A DNA stretch of 9,190 nt from an uncultured Acidobacteriota bacterium (GTDB taxonomy: Bacteria; Acidobacteriota; Terriglobia; Bryobacterales; Bryobacteraceae). The position numbers and the translations under genes are program-made. Shown here in pieces: positions 5,130 through 9,190 of this stretch; the stretch's first letter is position 1, and every line of letters starts with the position of its first letter. The notes below the pieces were generated by a model. It worked only from the letters and a program-made list of their open reading frames with translations, did no database searches and was not told the DNA's origin. The stretch spans positions 1 through 9,190 of the forward strand of contig CALFYN010001205.1 in assembly GCA_937952345.1 (NCBI GenBank), given 5' to 3'.

Positions 5130-7651
5130 TGGGCCTCCTCTTCCAGCTTTTTATAAATTCTACGCGCTTCGTCGAACTGTGCCAACACGTGCTTCTGCTC
5201 TGCCTCGCTCCGCCACCACAGCCACTCCCTGGCCATCTTCTCCAGTTTGTCGATCCAGCGCTGGAAATAGCGCGCCGACTCCGCGTTCCGGATCTTCCTA
5301 TTCCCAACATACACCCGTATCGTGTTCGTCGCCGCCTGCGGGAATTCCCCATCCAGCAACCGGTACGGCGGCCCTTCCACATACAGCGAATACCAGGCGC
5401 TGTCGTCCACCCTCACGCTTTCTTCCATCTCACCCCCGCGCCCGTCCGCCGTTAACGCTACCTGCCTCCATTCCCTCCCGTTGCGGTGAATCACCGCCTT
5501 CGACAACGGAGCGATCGATTGCACCTTCGCCCGCAACCGGATCTCTCCCCCCGCCCCCGGCAGCGTCATCGTCTCCCCCGGACCCTTGCCATTGATTGTG
5601 AACTCCAGCAGCGGCCCTGTACTGAAGTAGCTCTTTCCAGCGCGTAAGGCATCCAGCCACGCCCCAATTGCCAATTCCCCAGATTGCACAAACGTCCGCA
5701 CGCTGCCCACCAGCTTGATCCGGTGCAGATTGCTGATCGAATCCTCGCCGCCCGTCGGAATAATCGCCAGGTCGTTGTTCAGTGCATGATGCCACACCCC
5801 TAGTTGCCCTCTACCCGCCCCGGACCATTCGATGCATTCCACCGTGCCCAGCGCGGCATCCACCGGAAATCCCTTCGCCACCCCAAGCTCTCCCTCCAGC
5901 GGATCGGCATCGCCGCTAAAGGCATGCACATAGCCATTCAGCGCCCCCTGGGCCCGCGCCTTCCGGAACATATCCGTATTGCTCGGGTACAGGCTCTCAA
6001 CCCCCGTCCCTTCATAACCCGTCGTGAAGGGCGAAATCAGGTGATCCTTTAACCCCAGGTAAAACACATGCCCGTAGAAGGGCGGCCGGTATTCCTCCCC
6101 CAGGTGCATCTTCACATCCGCCAACCCCATAGTCGACGGATGCTCTCCGCCGCCCTTCACGAAATACTGATGGTCCAGAATCCGGTTGTCCTTGTTCGCC
6201 GCCAGGTTCATGATCACATCCATGCCCTCCGCACGCGACATAAACACAAGATTCTCCGGCGTATTGTGCAGATTGCCCCCATAATTCATGTGCACATGCG
6301 TCGAACCTCCATACCAGCCGCCCTTCCGCGGGTCCGCCATCCGCCGCAACGAAATCGTGGCCCGCACCGTGCGCCCGGCAGTCACGTCCACCGTCGTCTC
6401 ACCCGGGAAGTAGTCAAACCCGTGCACCGCTTCGATCTTCATCTGCCCCGGCGGCACATCCACCGTGTACTCGCCGCTCGTGTGAAACAAGTGATGCGCC
6501 CCGCGCCCCAGCCGCGAATACGCATCCCGTGGCGCATAGAACTTGCCATCCGCCGCCTTCCCATAAATCCGCGCATGCAGCGTCACACCCGTCTCCGCAT
6601 CCAGTACCCGCACATGCAATTTCCCCATCGGCCGCTTCCATTCCATCGACGCAATCGGCAAGTCCCGTTGCTCGCCGCCATAGGTCTCGAGCAACGCCAG
6701 TTGCGGCAGTCCGTCCCGGTTGTGGATATAAGCGATCCACTCGTTGTCCGGCGAGAACCGGGGATGGAAGTGATCGTAATTGCCGAACGTCAGCTTATAG
6801 GGTGCCCCACCCCCCACCGGAACCACATAGAGATTGTTATATTGATCGGCCGCCCCAGCGGTCGAAGCATACAGAATCCGCTTGCCGTCTTTCGATATAT
6901 TCGGACGCGCACGGTACAGGCTCTGCTCTGTCAGCACCGCCACCGCGCTCTCGATTCCGTTCGCCTGCACCGGCATCCTGTACAGGTGGCCCGAGCCCAA
7001 CGGCACACCGCGGTTCGATAGAAAGAACATCTCCTTCCCATCCGGAGACCACGCCGGCTGCATATGAAAATCCCACGGCCCGAAATACAGCCGCCCCCGC
7101 GGATACCGATGGTCTTTTGTGAGCGCCACCGGTTCCCCGACAAATCGGTCATTGTCGATCTTCCGCGCGTAAATATTAAAAAACCCTGACGGCTCGGTAG
7201 ACACGTAGCTGACCATCTTCCCATCAGGCGAAAACACCGGATCCAGGTGAATGTGGTTCCCCGTGGTCAGCGCTTTCGTCTCCCCACTGGCCAGATTCAG
7301 GATTTCCAGATTCACACTCCGCGCATCATCATCCGACGTGTAAACCAGCCACTTCCCATCGGGCGAAAACGCCGGCGAGGAATGATACGTCTTCCCGTAC
7401 GTAATCTCTTTTGCCGCACCTGTTTTCGGATCCACCCGCCAGATGCTCCCATACATCGCCACCGCGATCCACGTCCCGTCTGGAGCCCACGCCGGAGCCC
7501 ACGGCGTGGTCGACGGCGACGGTGGCAGGTAGAAGTTGTGCATATAATTGCCGCCCTCTTTCGCTGCCGGGTACACCACCGGATAATCCAACCCGTAGCG
7601 CTGCCCCATCGCGGGCGCAGCCAGCAGAACCAATGCAATCCAAGCGATCAT
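5126..7651 (-). CDS. Exported TolB-like beta-propeller fused to CehA/McbA-type PHP metallohydrolase
   Basis: An 841-residue secreted protein and first gene of the operon. A short signal peptide (1-17, ending AMGQ) lacks any basic residue before its hydrophobic core, which is odd; no better upstream start exists. Residues about 45-335 hold six PD40/TolB-like propeller blades with the signature xPxFSPDGKxxxY (near 53, 93, 138, 199, 250 and 298). Residues 342-436 look like a carboxypeptidase-regulatory/Ig-like domain. The catalytic region (about 440-690) is of CehA/McbA metallohydrolase type: STHVHMNYGG (His452, His454), AEGMDV (Glu475), GHVF (His528), YVHAFSGD (His576) and GGEDSISN (Asp637) are the likely metal ligands. 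A beta domain and a charged helical tail (795-841) follow. Family members hydrolyse ester, carbamate or amide bonds; no substrate can be assigned here. The gene lacks a Shine-Dalgarno and may have a very short leader. Confidence 0.85.
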   Translation of the reverse strand: MIAWIALVLLAAPAMGQRYGLDYPVVYPAAKEGGNYMHNFYLPPSPSTTPWAPAWAPDGTWIAVAMYGSIWRVDPKTGAAKEITYGKTYHSSPAFSPDGKWLVYTSDDDARSVNLEILNLASGETKALTTGNHIHLDPVFSPDGKMVSYVSTEPSGFFNIYARKIDNDRFVGEPVALTKDHRYPRGRLYFGPWDFHMQPAWSPDGKEMFFLSNRGVPLGSGHLYRMPVQANGIESAVAVLTEQSLYRARPNISKDGKRILYASTAGAADQYNNLYVVPVGGGAPYKLTFGNYDHFHPRFSPDNEWIAYIHNRDGLPQLALLETYGGEQRDLPIASMEWKRPMGKLHVRVLDAETGVTLHARIYGKAADGKFYAPRDAYSRLGRGAHHLFHTSGEYTVDVPPGQMKIEAVHGFDYFPGETTVDVTAGRTVRATISLRRMADPRKGGWYGGSTHVHMNYGGNLHNTPENLVFMSRAEGMDVIMNLAANKDNRILDHQYFVKGGGEHPSTMGLADVKMHLGEEYRPPFYGHVFYLGLKDHLISPFTTGYEGTGVESLYPSNTDMFRKARAQGALNGYVHAFSGDADPLEGELGVAKGFPVDAALGTVECIEWSGAGRGQLGVWHHALNNDLAIIPTGGEDSISNLHRIKLVGSVRTFVQSGELAIGAWLDALRAGKSYFSTGPLLEFTINGKGPGETMTLPGAGGEIRLRAKVQSIAPLSKAVIHRNGREWRQVALTADGRGGEMEESVRVDDSAWYSLYVEGPPYRLLDGEFPQAATNTIRVYVGNRKIRNAESARYFQRWIDKLEKMAREWLWWRSEAEQKHVLAQFDEARRIYKKLEEEAQ
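5134..5139 (-). promoter_or_regulatory. Ribosome binding site of the SelA-like gene
   Basis: AGGAGG on the minus strand, 4 bases before the ATG at 5129 and within the last codons of the upstream metallohydrolase gene. With the ATGA stop/start overlap it points to translational coupling. Confidence 0.75.
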
Positions 7652-7661
7652 GATTGGTGTA

Positions 7662-7670
7662 GATATACCA
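7662..7670 (-). promoter_or_regulatory. Extended -10-like box for the three-gene operon
   Basis: The minus strand reads TG-G-TATATC (TG at 7670-7669, hexamer 7667-7662), with the start codon only 10 bases downstream. That predicts a leader of a few bases at most, and no Shine-Dalgarno precedes the ATG. Motif match only; the hexamer's last base is not the usual T. Confidence 0.35.
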
Positions 7671-7678
7671 CGCCTGCA

Positions 7679-7687
7679 TGCTAGACT
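7679..7687 (+). promoter_or_regulatory. Extended -10 box for pyrD
   Basis: TG-C-TAGACT: TG at 7679-7680 and TAGACT at 7682-7687, ending 14 bases before the ATG at 7702. The in-frame ATG at 7678 overlaps this box, which argues that 7702 is the true start. It has the same form as the box before the MDR gene. Confidence 0.45.
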
Positions 7688-7701
7688 GGGCGGGAAACAG
7701 G

Positions 7702-8637
7702 ATGCCCTTTCGTTCGCCCCGCCTCGCCACCACTCTTTGCGGGATCTCTTTGCACAACCCCGTCCTCGCCGCGTCAGGCACCTTTGCCTACGGCGTCGAA
7801 CTCGAATCCATCGTCGACCTGCACTCCATCGGCGGCATCGTGGTGAAAGGTCTTTCCGCCCAACCCATCGCCGGCAACCCGCCGCCCCGCATCTGGGAGG
7901 CGCAGTCCGGCATGATCAACAGCATCGGCCTGCAGAACATCGGCGTACGAGCCTTCGTCGAACAAAAACTCCCCGCCTTGCGCCAGTACGACACCAAGAT
8001 CTTCGCCAATGTCTTCGGCTACGCCATCGAAGACTATCTTGAAGTCGTGCGCGTGCTCGAAGACGCCGAAGGCCTTGCCGCCTACGAACTGAACGTCTCT
8101 TGCCCCAACACCAAACACGGCGGCATCTTCTTTTCCGCTGACCCTGCGCTCCTCTCCGAACTCCTCGGCCAAGTCATGCGCCTCCAGCCCAAGCGCCCCG
8201 TCATTGTCAAGCTCTCTCCCAATGTCGCCCGCATCGAGCCCGTCGCCAGAGCTGCCGAGGAATCCGGCGCATCCGCCATTTCCCTCGTCAATACCTTCGT
8301 ATCTCTCGCCATCGACGCCCGTACCCGTAAACCCCGCATCGGAGCCGGATTCGGCGGCCTCTCCGGACCCGCCATCAAACCCATCGCCCTCCGCTTAGTC
8401 TACGAGGCCGCCAAAGCCGTCAAGATCCCGGTCTTAGGCTTAGGCGGCATAGGAACCGGCGAAGACGCCGCCGAATTCCTCATCGCCGGAGCCTCTGCCG
8501 TCCAAGTCGGCACAGCAAGCTTTTGGGATCCCCAATCCCCCCTCCGCATCGCGCGCGAGCTTGATCACTTCCTCCAGTCGGAGCACATCACCAACGTCCG
8601 CCAGCTTATCGGCACCCTCCAGTTCGATAAATCTTGA
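7702..8637 (+). CDS. pyrD: Dihydroorotate dehydrogenase, class 1B-type catalytic subunit
   Basis: A 311-residue cytoplasmic flavoprotein of pyrimidine synthesis, oxidising dihydroorotate to orotate. It begins in class 1 fashion (LATTLCGISLHNPVLAASGTF) without the N-terminal membrane extension of class 2 enzymes. NVSCPNTKHGG carries the catalytic base Cys134, the class 1 signature; the K-x-G-G ending resembles class 1B (NAD-linked) rather than fumarate-linked 1A. FMN contacts are visible: K49 in VVKG, VIVKLSPN with K170, LVNTF with Asn197, and GLGGIGTGEDAAEFL with VQVGTA near the end for phosphate binding. Length is normal for the family. A longer start at 7678 (eight extra residues) overlaps the promoter box and is disfavoured. 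Class 1B enzymes usually need PyrK; no pyrK is in the window. Convergent with the next gene. Confidence 0.93.
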   Translation: MPFRSPRLATTLCGISLHNPVLAASGTFAYGVELESIVDLHSIGGIVVKGLSAQPIAGNPPPRIWEAQSGMINSIGLQNIGVRAFVEQKLPALRQYDTKIFANVFGYAIEDYLEVVRVLEDAEGLAAYELNVSCPNTKHGGIFFSADPALLSELLGQVMRLQPKRPVIVKLSPNVARIEPVARAAEESGASAISLVNTFVSLAIDARTRKPRIGAGFGGLSGPAIKPIALRLVYEAAKAVKIPVLGLGGIGTGEDAAEFLIAGASAVQVGTASFWDPQSPLRIARELDHFLQSEHITNVRQLIGTLQFDKS

Positions 8638-8655
8638 GGGAGTGGTGGAACGAAA

Positions 8656-8683
8656 GGCGCGGCAACCCCGTGGCGGCCGCGCC
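8656..8683 (-). terminator. GC-rich hairpin terminator between pyrD and the convergent gene
   Basis: GGCGCGGC (8656-8663) and GCCGCGCC (8676-8683) form a perfect 8-base all-GC stem with a 12-base loop, within the 62-base gap between two converging genes. On the minus strand the stem is followed by TTTCGTT, a modest U-tract, so it best serves the minus-strand gene; on the plus strand the 3' side is C-rich, so it would be a poor intrinsic terminator for pyrD but may still act on both. Confidence 0.5.
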
Positions 8684-8699
8684 CTCCCCTTGCCTTCGG

Positions 8700-9190
8700 T
8701 TAGTGAATCTTGATCTGTCCGCCTCCCATTGGTGTTGTGGGGGAATCAAATACCGTTCCCGAAGCAGACCAGATCTTGAGCGCTACCGAATCCGGCGTCT
8801 GGTCGAGGGCGGTTAGAAGGAACTGATACGGCCCTGATCCATTCACCGTTCCGGCTCCGGCGAGTTGCGCCGATGCTCCGTTGATGACGAGCCAATCGAA
8901 AGAAGTGGCCTTGAATTTGAGGGTTCCCACTTGGAATTCGAGATTGCCTGTCGGGGTTTGGGAATTAGCGTGATACTTGGCGACAAAACCGAGGTTCGCT
9001 TTGGCCGAGGCGGATTGGAACCACCCGCCACCAGTGACGAAGCCTGCATCCGGGTCGTAGACGGGGAGGAAGGTGCAAGTTTCCTCGGAAGTGTTGCCAG
9101 CCATGTCCTGGGCACGGACGCAGAGGGTGTGAACGGCGGCAGAAGGAAACGGAGCCAGAGGGATGGTGAGCATAGCGGAAGCCCCGCTAG
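8700..9190 (-). CDS. C-terminal part of a secreted Ig/PKD-type protein with a GFVTGGGW-type terminal domain (partial)
   Basis: The minus-strand frame is open to the window edge, with no stop between the internal ATG at 9173 and 9190, so that ATG is probably not the start and the gene continues outside. About 163 residues are visible. The first 40 or so read like the end of an Ig-like or PKD-type repeat (CVRAQDMAGNTSEETC, two cysteines 15 apart that could pair). The rest, from YDPDAGFVTGGGWFQS through KANLGFVAKYHAN, GNLEFQV, FDWLVINGASAQLAGAGTVNG and ALKIWSASG to GGGQIKIH, matches a domain I know from the C-termini of large secreted, repeat-containing bacterial proteins; its function is not established. 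The protein is probably extracellular or cell-surface. Its G/C strand bias is opposite to the rest of the window. Confidence 0.8.
   Translation of the reverse strand, partial: SGASAMLTIPLAPFPSAAVHTLCVRAQDMAGNTSEETCTFLPVYDPDAGFVTGGGWFQSASAKANLGFVAKYHANSQTPTGNLEFQVGTLKFKATSFDWLVINGASAQLAGAGTVNGSGPYQFLLTALDQTPDSVALKIWSASGTVFDSPTTPMGGGQIKIH

Larger units (their letters stand above)
7652..7701. promoter_or_regulatory. Compact divergent promoter region between the exported-enzyme operon and pyrD
   Basis: Only 50 bases separate the two divergent ATG codons (7651 minus, 7702 plus), so both promoters must sit here or reach into the opposite coding region. The two -10-like boxes (7662-7670 minus and 7679-7687 plus) are 8 bases apart, so polymerase binding at one probably excludes the other. 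No obvious operator palindrome is seen. Confidence 0.5.

Noticed and set aside
4065..5156. A 363-codon plus-strand frame opposite the SelA-like gene.
   Set aside because: It is antisense to a well-supported PLP enzyme, is rich in Arg, His and Pro, and has no recognisable domain.
6068..7021. A 317-codon plus-strand frame opposite the propeller/metallohydrolase gene.
   Set aside because: The minus-strand frame has clear PD40 repeats and metal-site motifs; the plus-strand product is a His/Arg/Pro-rich shadow.

Overview
The window looks like a chromosomal stretch of a GC-rich bacterium (about 60% G+C in the lines I counted), most likely an acidobacterium of the Bryobacter/Solibacter type. This placement rests on protein style: a TolB-like propeller fused to a CehA/McbA-type metallohydrolase, a Tat-signal SelA-like PLP enzyme with an added beta-rich C-terminal domain, and a secreted Ig/PKD-type protein ending in a GFVTGGGW-type domain. 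It is inference, not a database match. No RNA genes, CRISPR arrays, insertion sequences or prophage genes are visible.

Layout. (1) 69-1043 (+): a zinc-free quinone oxidoreductase-like MDR enzyme. (2) 1040-2989 (-): a membrane hybrid histidine kinase (HAMP, HisKA, HATPase, receiver) ending in an Hpt-like domain whose phosphoacceptor histidine is replaced by methionine. It converges on gene 1 and their stop codons interlock in TTAG. (3) 3126-7651 (-): a compact three-gene operon, transcribed as TolB-propeller/metallohydrolase, then SelA-like PLP enzyme (ATGA overlap), then RidA-family imine deaminase (21-base gap). All three products carry export signals, the last two of twin-arginine type. (4) 7702-8637 (+): dihydroorotate dehydrogenase of class 1B type (pyrD), divergent from the operon across only 50 bases. 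(5) 8700-9190 (-): the C-terminal part of a secreted protein that runs off the window, with a hairpin terminator between it and pyrD.

How the genes may work together. The operon is the most interesting part. A PLP lyase/aminotransferase-fold enzyme beside a RidA protein suggests that the PLP enzyme releases an enamine/imine that RidA hydrolyses to a keto product and ammonia. The signal peptides would place this chemistry outside the cytoplasm, with the propeller/metallohydrolase perhaps acting upstream on a secreted or cell-wall-derived substrate. The substrate cannot be read from the sequence. The kinase, MDR enzyme and pyrD show no obvious functional link to the operon.

Two wider patterns. 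Three genes at the head of transcription units have an extended -10-like box only 10-14 bases before the start codon and little Shine-Dalgarno, whereas the two operon-internal genes have strong AGGAG-type sites; this suggests short-leader or leaderless mRNAs. Also, the + strand is richer in C than G over 1-8640 whatever the gene direction, and this flips in the last gene.
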